This document shows, piece after piece, positions 1 through 9,710 of a stretch of DNA of 64,000 bases. Each line of letters opens with the position of its first letter. The first letter of the stretch is position 1. The stretch is from NCBI RefSeq assembly GCF_905475465.1, contig NC_062237.1, forward strand, positions 10,898,501 through 10,962,500. Direction: 5' to 3'. The stretch is from Pieris napi (taxonomy: Eukaryota > Arthropoda > Insecta > Lepidoptera > Pieridae). The notes beneath the pieces were generated by a model. That model did not search any database. It saw only the letters and a program-made list of their open reading frames with translations, and was not told the DNA's origin. The position numbers were made by a program, and so were the translations under genes.

Positions 1-149
1 CTTAGTATATATTAATAGCTAATTAAATAGATCACATTCAATAACGTAACCTTGTTACGGCGGGTGTTATGTATATTGCTTATGTTTTCGAAGTAAGAAC
101 TGTCCAAATGCTTAAATTTTCTCAACTCCGATTATATATTGTAAACTCA

Positions 150-465
150 AACTCAAATTATCTTTATTCAAGTGGGTAACCAAGTACACTTTTGAATCGT
201 CAAGTTAAATTAATCGTAAATTTACATTTACTACCAGTTCGCAAGTCAAGGGCGTAGAGCGGGTAAAAAGAACTGGCAAGAAACTTTCCGCCACTCTTAT
301 TAATCGCCACGTATTGTCATACAAGTTGTTTGAACTGGAGCAAATCAATCCCAAGGATTAGGATCATTTAAGTAGTCCTCAAATTTATAAAAAGCTTTGT
401 TGATTAATTTTCGTTTAACGAGGGCTTTGAATTTATTTAGTGATAATTCTCTAATTCTCTAATTT
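150..465 (-). repeat. LINE 3' tail (non-LTR retrotransposon)
   Basis: Read on the minus strand, this contains the motif GAGTGGCGGAAAGTTTCTTG followed by CCAGTTCTT, a block ending in CGCCCTTGACTTG, and a terminal stretch ending GTTTGAGTTT. That layout is a very common 3' end of lepidopteran non-LTR elements. A second copy of the same subfamily lies at 55085-55420 in the same orientation and also shares the inner block around 330-440. Related copies of the shorter tail are at 28840, 36945 and 46860. There is no coding potential left. Confidence 0.75.
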
Positions 466-1003
466 AATTGTACAATAGACTTACATTAGTAAATCATTCT
501 AAACTTAAAACAATATTGCTCTGAATGAGATGCATATCATTAAATTGCGTGAACCCCTAGTGAAGCTAAAATGTGATGTCCAATGTAAATTATTAAATTA
601 TTGGCCTTACTGGAAGATTAAATCAATAATAGTATTTCGCTTTTGTTCAATAATAACAATAAAAAAGTACAAGTAATAGGCTACTACTGATATAAAAATT
701 TTCTGTTAATTACCTTACTTATAAGTTTAAGTAATATAAAAAATAAACCTTACAGTACTAGCTGACTTCGTTAAAAAATATTTGCTCGCGAGAATTGGAT
801 AATTGGAAATCTATTTGAAGACGTTTCGTATTTGAAATATTAGGGACAGTAATGACCCATAATGGGGTAATGGGCCATCACTCACGTCAGAAACTCGTCA
901 CGGATCAACTAAAGTGTCAGATATTAGGATAATTATACCCAATTATATCAATTATTTCGATTGATGTACAGTACAAAAATATATGGTCTTACGAAAGGAA
1001 AAG
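466..1003. other. Unassigned A+T-rich DNA
   Basis: No exon, repeat terminus or recognisable element was seen here. It lies in the inferred first intron of the minus-strand gene starting at 3091. Confidence 0.5.
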
Positions 1004-1005
1004 TA

Positions 1006-2301
1006 GGGTAGAGCGGGGTTAGTTGAGCATAGGGGCAAGTTGGGCAATCGAAATATCTCGGAAACTATTCATCTTACGCGGAAGTATCAAATAGCGAAAA
1101 GAAGGAGTCGTAGGAGGGGTAATCATCGCACGATAGCTAGTGGCAGCTCGACGAGTGAGTGAAGTGTCACGGCGTTTTGTTTATTTTGTGACCAAAAAGT
1201 AAAAACATTGTTTATCGCAAGTTTTCGTCTGTCTTTGTCAAATGTTCTCTGTTTCCAATCAGGACAGTGTTAATCTTCCAGAAGATTATTGTATTTTTGA
1301 TTTGTAAATAGGATTTGGGTCTAATTCTAGGCATTTTTTTACAATCCCACTTTTCTTTTAAAATTCCGGGTTGGGGTAAGTTGAGCAACTATAGCTCAAC
1401 TAACTCCACGACTTAAAAAACTAATGAGTAATGACTCTTTTATTTTTGTTTGGATGCTTACAAGAGGAGGAGATGTTCTTACACTACTGAATACTTAAAT
1501 AATGCTGCAAAGGCTGTCCACGATGAGGGGAAAAGTGTGAATACCGCCGCTAAAGAATTCGGTATTGGTTGACTTTTAAATAAATTAAATGAAGGTGATG
1601 ATTCATTTATGGGCTATACAACACCGAGGGAAGTATATCCTCCCTCACAGAAGGACTGTTTGAAAAAATACTTGCTACAAATGGAATTTTTCTCCAAAAG
1701 ACGACCATCGCCTTACCTAAGAGTGTGCTGCTAAATTTGGCATTGAAATTCCACCCAACTGAATTGCAAATAAGATGGCCGGAAAATAATGGTTGATGAT
1801 GTTTTTAAAACAAAAAAATCGTAGCTATCCATACAAAAACCCGAACCCACCAGCCTTGGTAATCTTTTTTAGAAATTATCGGAAGTAATGGATAGATATG
1901 GATGCTCATGTTTTGTTGATTCTAGTTTCGGTTATACAAAGAAAATTTTGTTGTTCTCTCAATAAAATACTATAAATAAAAAGCTGACTGTCTAATACAT
2001 ATTTTACTACATCTCAAGTTAAGATAGAACCCATGGTTTGGCCTAGACATTCTTAGTGCTCAACTTGCCCCATACCCTTGCTCAACTTACCCCACCTATG
2101 GGGTACATTGAGCATACTTGACTTTCTGCATTTAAACATCTGTAGCTATTATATTGGACTTGTTACAAAAAAATACTATGGACACTTTTGTTAAGGGATA
2201 AATTACTAATCCATCAGGACACATAACAACTCATTGAGACTTATCATTGAGGAGCTATATCCAAGCAAGTGAAAAATTGCTCAACTAGCCCCGCCCTACC
2301 C
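1006..2301 (+). mobile_element. pogo/Tigger-like DNA transposon relic
   Basis: The element has terminal inverted repeats: the left end begins GGGTAGAGCGGGGTTAGTTG and the right end reads GCTCAACTAGCCCCGCCCTA then CC. A TA dinucleotide lies immediately outside each end (1004-1005 and 2302-2303), the target duplication typical of the Tc1/mariner superfamily. At about 1460-1860 there is a broken transposase N-terminus: AVHDEGKSVNTAAKEFGIG (a helix-turn-helix type segment), then LLNKLNEGDDSFMGYTTP, then KFGIEIPPN and NKMAGK. The pattern of a GI-P-N followed by an AG-W-like motif is typical of the CENP-B/pogo DNA-binding region. Several stops interrupt it and the DDE catalytic domain is missing, so it is dead. 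Confidence 0.75.
1501..1860 (+). pseudogene. Broken pogo-like transposase N-terminal region
   Basis: Starting at 1501 one frame reads NAAKAVHDEGKSVNTAAKEF then GIG and a TGA stop. The same protein resumes in another frame with LLNKLNEGDDSFMGYTTPRE, a basic stretch, and a second HTH-like part containing KFGIEIPPN, a stop, and ANKMAGK. At least three in-frame stops and frame changes are visible. In intact relatives this region binds the terminal repeats; here no catalytic domain follows, so the gene cannot make an active enzyme. Assignment to the pogo/jerky group rests on the two-part HTH layout and on the flanking TA duplication. Confidence 0.6.
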
Positions 2302-2303
2302 TA

Positions 2304-2640
2304 CTAGGTACTACAAGATTTTCCTGGTTTCTTAACAGTTTAATAAAAGTAAACTTATAGTCGATGTTAAGGAAAATCAATATTAATTTAGACATTTCCT
2401 TCTTAATATATACCTATACGTTCGGAGTGAACAAAATAAAAACTTTTTCATGTGATAGTATTTCAAATGGAATTTATTATAGGAAAATAAAACTGATTGT
2501 TTTTAGTTGGATACTAAAGGGAATATATTGTAATAATTATAATTAATAAAAATAATCGTTTAAACGTTTCAATTAATTAACAATTACTACGGAAACTCAT
2601 ATTAAACCATATAATAAAAAATAATTTAAATGAAAACGGC
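2304..2640. other. Unassigned A+T-rich DNA
   Basis: A short 60-codon open frame at 2364-2546 is A+T-driven and shows no protein-like features. Nothing else was recognised. Confidence 0.4.
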
Positions 2641-2648
2641 TTTCTCAG

Positions 2649-2719
2649 TTACCCAAACAAATTTACAAGTAGACAATAATTTTCCTCCAAAAGCCCTACA
2701 ACTTCAAGATGAGGTGCAG
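2649..2719 (+). CDS. Possible internal or terminal exon on the plus strand (weak)
   Basis: A good splice acceptor (GGCTTTCTCAG) precedes a 71-base segment that ends in CAG before GTAATC, a plausible donor. In only one frame, after two leading bases, it reads TQTNLQVDNNFPPKALQLQD then EVQ, which looks protein-like. If it is not spliced, the frame continues VIGT and stops, with an AATAAA hexamer about 20 bases further on, so it could also be a last exon. It is antisense to the inferred first intron of the minus-strand gene at 3091. No homology was recognised and there is no neighbouring plus-strand exon to join, so chance is a serious alternative. Confidence 0.18.
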
Positions 2720-2960
2720 GTAATCGGTACTTAAATACAAAATTCCGTAATAATAAAATTCCAATGATAAAGAACAACCAAAAAATTAGTTGCGCTCATT
2801 CTAAAACTATTAAACCTTGGTTAACGAAAAGTAATTAATATTTTTACAACACCACAAAACAGTTTTCTCTCGTCAATAAAACCGTACATAAATAATTCAA
2901 ACATACCATTTGAACGATAAACTTGGACCGAATTCCACGCGGAAAAGTTGCAAAACATAC

Positions 2961-3091
2961 CTTTCAGGTATTTCCAAATGCAGTTTTCCGCTGCCGAAAT
3001 GTTCCTCAGTGTGTCCGAAAGAAACAGCTTGAAGGGTCACCAAAAACACTACGAAACACAGTCTTACACTCGAGTTCGAACACTCGTGCAT
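2961..3091 (-). CDS. First coding exon of a secreted or membrane protein gene (partial)
   Basis: Reading leftward from ATG at 3091, 43 codons plus two bases end at a strong donor, AAAG before GTATGT (intron from 2960 down). The protein starts MHECSNSSVRLCFVVFLVTL, a classic signal peptide: a short polar start, a hydrophobic core LCFVVFLVTLQAV, and a likely cleavage near VSFG/HTEE. The mature part visible is HTEEHFGSGKLHLEIPE. A stop codon (TAA) lies in frame four codons upstream of the ATG, so this is a true start. An open frame running through the donor to 2897 exists, but the splice site and promoter fit a first exon much better. The promoter is described at 3150-3190. The rest of the gene must lie left of the window or in undetected exons at 1-2960. 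I do not recognise the family. Confidence 0.62.
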
Positions 3092-3183
3092 CGATCTCAC
3101 TTATCACTTGCGAATGCACGTGGACAATGCGTTCAATGTTTATGAAATATGCGACCAAAGCGCGCGAAACAGTCAAGCGGACT
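3092..3183 (-). other. Predicted 5' untranslated region of the signal-peptide gene
   Basis: The 92 bases between the predicted start site at 3183 and the ATG at 3091 are richer in G+C than the surroundings. They contain stop codons in frame with the ATG, consistent with an untranslated leader. Confidence 0.45.
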
Positions 3184-3190
3184 GAGAGCC
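3150..3190 (-). promoter_or_regulatory. Inr + DPE core promoter
   Basis: On the minus strand 3185-3180 reads TCAGTC, a full match to the arthropod initiator TCA(+1)KTY with +1 at 3183. Exactly at +28 to +32 (3156-3152) the sequence is GGTCG, a full match to the downstream promoter element RGWYV at its required spacing. No TATA box is seen at -30. The flanking 3060-3450 block is unusually G+C-rich for this window and shows CACGTG-like and TGACGT-like words. This is a typical TATA-less, DPE-driven insect promoter. Confidence 0.6.
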
Positions 3191-3660
3191 TCTGAGCTCT
3201 GACTCACGTCACACACGCCTAGCACTCAACAGGTGAAAATGCAACAGTGTGGTGTCACTAGCGACCGACCCGGCATGTGGAGGTGACTCGGGTGAGCTGC
3301 GTGTGTGTGAGTGGACCATTTCGTTCGTGTTAGGCAGATTTATTACGCGTTCGCTGTGTGTGCGTGATATTTGCAGGTGATATCTATTGTACATACGCGG
3401 TCACAAGTCATGTGAGCGTGTGTGCGTGCTACCTGTTTTGCCCCCGCAACTTATCAGTTTTGTTCTTTTAGGGTTGTGTAAGAAAATGTATTATCTTATA
3501 AGACATTCATTTTGCTTGTTATTGTTTTATACTGGTAGTCGTTGCGCGGTAAACAAGCTGTTTAAATTGGAGCCACGTGAAACTTGTATTGCTACCTGCG
3601 GTATTTTAATTTGTTTTGTTGTAATACTTGCGTTATTACTGATATTGATACGTTAGCCTA
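3191..3660. other. G+C-richer upstream region of the signal-peptide gene
   Basis: Rich in TG/CA steps (GTGTGTGAG, GTGTGTGCG) with scattered CpG, fading into A+T-rich DNA after 3480. The open frame at 3387-3656 on the plus strand has no ATG start, no strong splice context and no recognised motif, so I read this block as proximal upstream regulatory DNA rather than a gene. Confidence 0.3.
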
Positions 3661-3907
3661 CTTAAAATATGGCCAATGTGAAATCAAGAGCAAAGTATAT
3701 GAAAGTTTGAGAAAATGAAAATGCCTTTTGGTATAAATTCAGAGAGTTACATGTAAATTGTTTAAAAAATACTGTTCTAGATTATATATGATAAGCCGGA
3801 GAAAGCTAGGAATTATTCTTCTTTTGTTTTGTTGCATAAATATTTGTATGTACAAAACTAATAAAATGTCGATAAAAAAACGTGTATGTACTTATGTACA
3901 CGGGTTA

Positions 3908-4142
3908 GAAGTTATACTTCTTTGTCGTAACAAGTTTCGCCTGATTCTACGTTTGTAGAAAAAACAATAGAAAAAATTTACTCTCATGATTTTTCACTAA
4001 CGCGCCAAAAAAAGTATAACTTCAAAAAAACTAAAATGTCGACTATACCTAACTTCAGGGTGTCGGTTTTTTGTGACGCGCACATCTTAAAAACTTACTC
4101 TGATCATTTTTCTCTAACGCCCCAAAAGAAGTATTTAACTTC
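3908..4142 (+). mobile_element. TTCTTT-type MITE, compound copy
   Basis: Left end GAAGTTATACTTCTTTG; right ends CCAAAAAAAGTATAACTTC (to 4023) and again CCAAAAGAAGTATTTAACTTC (to 4142). The inner motif TTTACTCTCATGATTTTTC is shared with copies at 26648, 35463 and 40536. The doubled right end suggests a tandem end duplication or nested insertion. Confidence 0.6.
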
Positions 4143-4976
4143 AAAAATCAAACAATATTATATGTTCTGCGAAAACGTGACTTATGTACATTATATGTGA
4201 ACTATATACCTAAACGCTAAGGTCACGGCTTAACCGCTAAATATACCTATTAACAGCTCATGTCACTAATGTCACCTTGACGTAATGACACTGTCATTCT
4301 CGCTTTAGATAAAGGATCGAAATTGTTTTCTGTAATTAAAAAGGGAACTTGGTACAAGGTCATAAAATTGAAAATCGGTCGTCAGTATTATTTAGTTATT
4401 AGAATCTTTTATAAGTATTTTGATGGTATCAGAATGATGTATTTTAAGATATTAGTCATCTTATTTTCGACTTTAATACGTGGGAATAAAATAAAAAATC
4501 AAGTGCAGAAAGTTGATTATTTATGGTGTTTTGCTAAGTCCGGAAAAATCGTGATCGTTGTGTGTACGAGTATTGTAATAATTTGTAACTAATTAGTAGG
4601 TTAAGTAAAATGATTATCACTTATAAGTTATATTGAAATTTATTATTTTCAAGTTTTTTGTTAGTTTGGATGAAACGAGAAAGGTCATCAGTTGTCTCTA
4701 GCTACGATGTATAAATAAGTATTATGTAGTATTTATTAAGTAAAGTATCTTAAATTATTAATGTGTCAAATAGAAGTGATTAGCTGCCCACGAAACATGG
4801 ATTCCTAGTGTGTGGGCTAGTGCTTCTTTTTTAACTATAGATACATGAGTGTAATAATGTTTTATTTTAATTCTTCTTTAAAAAACAATTCAATAATATC
4901 AATTATTGTGGCAGTAATGAAGACGTAATTCCAATGTAAATATACTATAGCAATGTTGGTATAAATAAATGCATAA
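4143..4976. other. Unassigned A+T-rich DNA
   Basis: An 89-codon open frame at 4323-4592 is lysine/isoleucine-rich, begins with TTG rather than ATG, and has no recognisable motif. No other element seen. Confidence 0.4.
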
Positions 4977-5332
4977 TCTTAATATATATAAATTACGCGT
5001 CACGTTGTTTGTCCGCTATGGATTCCTAAACTACTCAACCAATTTCTATTTGCACACCGTGTGCAGTTTGATCTAACTTAAAATATAGGATAGCTAACTT
5101 CTTAATTTATATCCGCAATATTATTTGTTTATTATTTGACAGTCACAATTCAAACAGATGGGCTCTGTGTCGAAAGTAGGTACCAACGTTTCACATAAGC
5201 TACAATGTAATGGCATAACCACCAAAAAGTATGGTGGTCCCCGTGACTGGTGATCTCCTACCCTTGAATAGTATATTACTATGTAATATAACAGAAACCT
5301 TAGCCACAGCAACGCTTGGCCGAGTCTCCTAG
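4977..5332 (+). mobile_element. Non-autonomous Helitron, family H1
   Basis: It begins TCTTAATATATATAAATTAC, preceded by A, and ends in CTCCTAG followed by T, the A|TC...CTAG|T layout of Helitrons. The inner words GTCACGTTGTTTGTCCGC and CACCGTGTGCAGTTTGATC recur in the same order in the copy at 52475-52839. No terminal inverted repeats or target duplication, as expected for this class. There is no coding capacity. Confidence 0.7.
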
Positions 5333-5399
5333 TTTAAGAATAATTTAATTCATTCTACTGGTCTATCACATTCTTCATGTTCTTAATTATTATTAGCAG

Positions 5400-5575
5400 T
5401 GGTAAGTCGTTAACCATTGTTCTCAAGATTGGGATCGCTGGTCCGATCAAGTAAAGGCCCTTACAGGTCTTACTGTCACTCACGCGCAGAGGCTTGCCGA
5501 AGACCCCCTGTCTTCGGCAAGATTGTTGTGCGGCACCTCTAACACGACCTTCAGAAATAAAGAGAGCGACTGTGA
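5400..5575 (+). mobile_element. RTE-like LINE fragment, 3' end of ORF
   Basis: One frame reads WDRWSDQVKALTGLTVTHAQ then RLAEDP, followed by frame-broken remains. The RWSDQVK...T..H..R.AEDR pattern is familiar from the C-terminus of insect non-LTR retrotransposon polyproteins. A related but different copy is at 15160-15350. Short, frameshifted and inactive. Confidence 0.55.
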
Positions 5576-5579
5576 AAGG

Positions 5580-6600
5580 TAAGCATTGTAAAAACCTTGC
5601 GTGTCAATGGATCAAGAATCGCTGACAGTACAGAAAATTGTCAAGTGCATTAAAAAAATAAAATTGACACCGAAATGTGACCATGTGTATTGAGGGGGTT
5701 ACAAACCTAATTATTATATTAATTTAATACATGTTTTTCGTATCGTAGTGAACACAAACTAATTTTATAATTACTAAATCCATTGCTTCTTTAGTAAGTA
5801 ACATTAAATATTTTTTAAATAAAAAACACGAAGAAATTAAATTAAAAAGGACAATCGATTTCAAAGTGTAACAGGAGCTACTATGGACATCCAGAACTAT
5901 GACCTACTAAATTTATCTATTTCGTATTCCTACAGCTTACACAAATTATATACAACAAAAACAATTATACTAAACATATAGCCTTAGATGGAATACATAT
6001 TGAACACTAAAAGGTTCAAACATTTACGTAAGGAATAAATCAATAAAAATTATTAAATACATAATACCTAATTCGGCTGTGTGTGATGGTGTGAAAGTGA
6101 GAGTGTGTATGTGGGGTGTGCTTATGATGCTGGTGATTTAGCGCTATAGATATTCTTAATGTTCTCCTTTTAAGCATATTCCGCGATAGCTTAAACAAGT
6201 CAAGACTTATATTGCTACGTCATGGCAAACTGAACAACATACCTTTATTAACATTGATGAATATTGGTGTATGTCCCTAAAATGTACCGCTATAATGAAT
6301 ATTGTATTCATACACCAAGATTCTTGTATCATAGTGCGCCGATAGCATTCTATTTTAATTTATTCCTGAGCGCAATTAAGGGCATGTACTGTAACAATGG
6401 CGCGCGGATGCGACAATTGTCCTATCTGCATCTAACACAACCTGTACTTAACCTGCACAGAATACAGTTGGAAAATAAAACGCGTGAGTAATTTTTTACT
6501 CTGCTTGTGGGTATCCCAAATATTTAGTATGTATTTAAAAAAGGATATAATTAGTATATTCTTCATTTGTTTCTTTTGACACAATAGTGTCAATAAACGT
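5580..6600. other. Unassigned A+T-rich DNA
   Basis: Contains a small imperfect inverted repeat (TTGGTGTATG at about 6262 against CATACACCAA at about 6310) and a GT-rich run at 6080-6120. A 75-codon open frame at 6264-6491 ends at a GTGAGT donor but starts with GTG and matches no family I know. Confidence 0.35.
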
Positions 6601-6606
6601 GAATGT

Positions 6607-6761
6607 GTAATGATTTGGCATTCTGATAAACAGTAAACTACAAGCTCTCACCTTTTCAGAATGCCAAATCATAAAATGACTGCTTCACGACTGATTTGAG
6701 AGTGACCGCCGATGCGAAAACCGCTGTGTGAGTTCGAAAAGTGAGTTACAGAATCGCAGGG
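6607..6761 (-). mobile_element. CWG-type MITE, truncated copy
   Basis: The right end reads GAGTTACAGAATCGCAGGG, a near match to the family terminus CCTTGCGATTCTGTAACTCA read inward, and is followed by CTG, the same 3-base word that flanks complete copies at 59790 and 60887. The distal terminus is lost. The block ATGATTTGGCATTCTGATAA is shared with 59820. The element abuts the donor of the candidate exon at 6772-6863. Confidence 0.65.
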
Positions 6762-6771
6762 CTGCACGCAC

Positions 6772-6863
6772 CTCGTCGCGAGTTCCACGCTCACGCTGCG
6801 TCGCGTCGTCCACCTCGCTCGGCTCACGTGACCTTCTTTCCTTGAAGCTAGGAAGTGTCTCTG
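6772..6863 (-). CDS. Candidate second coding exon of the gene starting at 62544
   Basis: On the minus strand an acceptor TTAATGTTTTACAG precedes 92 bases that end GACGAG before GTGCGT, an acceptable donor. Joined to the last G of the 62388-62544 exon, the frame is open throughout and reads AETLPSFKERRSREPSEVDD then ATQRERGTRDE, a strongly charged, disordered-looking sequence, ending in phase 0. The segment is G+C-rich with mostly G/C third positions, unlike anything around it. The acceptor is a NAGNAG pair (CAGCAG), so one alanine may be optional. A second frame of the segment is also open, so the assignment rests on phase agreement and composition. It could instead be a noncoding exon or a CpG-rich regulatory patch. 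No family recognised. Confidence 0.42.
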
Positions 6864-6869
6864 CTGTAA

Positions 6870-8550
6870 AACATTAATTAAGCCCCTTGTGACCCGTCCG
6901 ATCTATCGGTTCATCGAAGCCTTTTAAAGAACTTTGGAAGGTTATTGTTTTTTAAAGTAAAACGGATTTTATAATTATATTTAACTGATTGTGATTGTAT
7001 TTTTGTATGTGTACTTTAATCAAATAAATGTTTTCTTTCTTCCATAAGTACTCACAAAACTCAACTCACCTTTTCACGAGTATATGTCAGATTTATATCT
7101 AAAACAGTTAACTATATTTTAATAGAAACATACCTCAAAAAGCTCTATAACATTCACTATCAATTTATCTAACTGAAATCAATTTTAATATGAAATTTAA
7201 ATATATTATTGTGAACGGCAAAGGCCAAAGCCACTGTTCATAATAACCTGTATTGATCTGGGCTAATCAAAACGTTTAATTATGGAAAAACGTGCAGTTA
7301 AAGCTAACCAATTTTCTTTAAACCAGAGACTATAAAACATATCTTTCAATTCTATAACTTATTTCATGATGAAAATGTGATGCATAATTTTAATTATTAA
7401 TAATTGACAATTTTAATTATTGTTGTTTATAAAAAAAAGTTTTTTGTTTTTGCTTATCATTTCCAAATATTAGGTTCTATTAAAGGGCCGTAAGGGCTCA
7501 ATCATCATATATGTATACTCTTTGTTGTATTTTAAAATAAATACTTCAAAAAAATTATGTATCAAATTTTTCTTTGACTTGTTCTCAAACTTACGTACTA
7601 AACAGTGAAATATCACCCGTACTAAACGTAATGGATTTGACATACAACAGTCCCATTTAGGTGAAATCACGACTGTGGATAATACGAAGGTATTTTTAAT
7701 ATCAACGTAAGCTATTTAGATCATGTACATAGCTCTTGTTACATCCTGCCTACTGTTCAATGCAACAAATAAAAAGCAAGAACTAATAAGCGACCAGCTA
7801 CAGGCCTATCTCAAAAGTAAATCATCGAGCGGAAAGCGCTAGAAAAAAACATGAACCTGATGATACGTGTTCCAGCAATTTATTATCTAGATAACAGGTT
7901 CTAGAATGAACTTAATAATATATTGAGCTCGTTCTATAATTTACAAGTAAGTTATCTAATGCAATGCTAAATGCTAGGGAGGAGGAATTTATGAAATAAA
8001 GAATACATCGTTAATAGGTAGCTGAAGTCATTATAAACATTAATAAACTTATGTGAAGAGGAATAGAAAAGTGAAGCAAGAAAGTATTAAACTGGTGGAC
8101 AAGGTAATCGCAAAAGAGGAAGTCAATTTAGAAGGTAGAAAGAGGAGATTAAGGAAACAGCAGGTACATGGCGGAGAGTGGCACAGTGAAGACAGAATTA
8201 GCGTAATTTTAACGAGGCTTTTGGGAAAAAGAGCACACAGATACCTAGAAAGGATCTATCTATCATCTAGAAATATAAATGTATTAAAATGTAAAGTATT
8301 TGAAATAAAAGGATTTTAGGATGTAGAGCAACTAAAAAAATTAGATTTTTATGTAATCAAAGATAAGTTTCGAGTTCCATCATCGGGATACCATGGGTAT
8401 CAAACATGTGGTAGACCTAGCTCACAGCGTACTGTCCCCGAGACCAAACTTTTAATATATTTTAGTTTTATATTTATCCATGTTTATTCATGTAACTAAA
8501 AAAAACAATCAAATATACAGTAATTACAATTTTCTTAACCTACATAAAAA
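6870..8550. other. Unassigned A+T-rich DNA, inferred intron
   Basis: A near-palindromic hairpin at about 7205-7250 (TTATTGTGAAC against GTTCATAATAA) is the only structure noted. The open frame at 8053-8319 is rich in lysine and arginine but begins with GTG, its only nearby ATG being followed by a stop; I could not tie it to any family. Confidence 0.35.
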
Positions 8551-8551
8551 A

Positions 8552-8753
8552 TTCAGTGGCGCTAAACCTTTTTAGGTCTGGGTCTCAGGTTTCTGTAACT
8601 GTTCATGATCATTTGTTAATCTAATCGGGAAGTAGGTGATCAGCCTCCTGTGCCTGGCACACGCCGTCGACTTTTTGGGTCTAAGGCAAGCCGGTTTCCT
8701 CACGATGTTTTCCTTCACCGTTCGAGCGAATGTTAAATGCGCACATAGAAAGT
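8552..8753 (-). repeat. SINE-A (tRNA-derived), 5'-truncated
   Basis: Minus-strand copy that keeps the body (CTATGTGCGCATTTAACATT, CGAACGGTGAAGGAAAACAT, AGGCTGATCACCTACTT) and the 3' end ending AGCGCCACTGA, but lacks the tRNA-like head. Best complete copy for comparison: 52010-52296. Confidence 0.75.
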
Positions 8754-9590
8754 GATAAATAAATAACAATGAAAACCTCATTAAGCGTGTAAGACTTCGG
8801 TCGCAACAAAAAGGGCTTACGACCTTGACACCAGACAGATCTTCATAAACTGCAGCTGAGAACCATTTTAATCAGACAACAATTCTTTGTTGTCATAATC
8901 ATTCGTTAATTTCAGTTAATTAACAGTAATTTGCCTTTTTGGCTCACCTGTTAAAAAGCATAATTTATTACGTATCTAGAACCAGCGTATTAATTTGTTT
9001 AATATATAAAGAAATTTAAATATTTAAAAAATTGAATTTTTACACATTACTAGTAAAAGCTCATATTGGAAGTGTATTTTTTTGTAAAATTTATTTTCAA
9101 ATTGTAATGTATTTAATAAAAACTATATCGTATTTTTTACTATATAAAATGCATTATGTGCTGTAATAAATAATAAATAACATCCTACATATTGTAAATA
9201 ACATACAATTATATAAGGAAGAAGAATTATTTATCTGAAAACGTAGAAAGCTCTATTGTAATAAAAATCCAATGAACTCTGCTTTGCAAATAGCGCAAGT
9301 TCTATAACAATTAATGTTAAACAGCTGCAAGATGAAAGGTCACTTCCCCATTCCAAATTTGAAAGCTCAGATTAACTATTACCAGTCAAGTATGGCGAGA
9401 ACAAGCTACTACATAAAGTTACGTAAAACATTCTAAGACAATTCATTAAACGCATTCCATACATCCCTTAACAGGGTTACCACATAATACAATTTATTAA
9501 ATATTGATTACTTAATTAGCTTGAACAGTGGCAGTCAGTTTTAGCTTAAATTACATAGACTTTTGGTGATAATGAATTAATTTTCTACGT
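8754..9590. other. Unassigned A+T-rich DNA
   Basis: No feature recognised. Confidence 0.4.
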
Positions 9591-9710
9591 GACAATGTCT
9601 AATAAATCGATGAACGCACGAAAAAGCATGGCTCGTTGTCCCGTTACGCTCATTGTCCCATTGCGCTCATTGTACGCTTGCGCCAAATATATTTCTCTTT
9701 CATTCGATTG
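9591..9710 (+). repeat. Dispersed repeat shared with 24041-24147
   Basis: The block TCTAATAAATCGATGAACGC, then GAAAAAGCATG, CGTTGTCCCGTTACGCTCAT and GTACGCTTGCGCC recurs in reverse complement at 24041-24147. Inside this copy the phrase CGCTCATTGT is duplicated. The element type is unknown. Confidence 0.55.

Noticed and set aside
3387..3656. 89-codon plus-strand frame
   Set aside because: No ATG start, hydrophobic composition expected of T-rich DNA, and it lies upstream of the minus-strand promoter.
4323..4592. 89-codon plus-strand frame
   Set aside because: Begins with TTG, composition follows base composition, and there is no motif or splice support.
6264..6491. 75-codon plus-strand frame ending at a GTGAGT donor
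   Set aside because: Starts with GTG, the acceptor side is undefined, and there is no recognised family; the donor alone is not enough.
8053..8319. 88-codon lysine/arginine-rich frame
   Set aside because: The only nearby ATG is followed at once by a stop; purine-rich DNA easily yields such frames.
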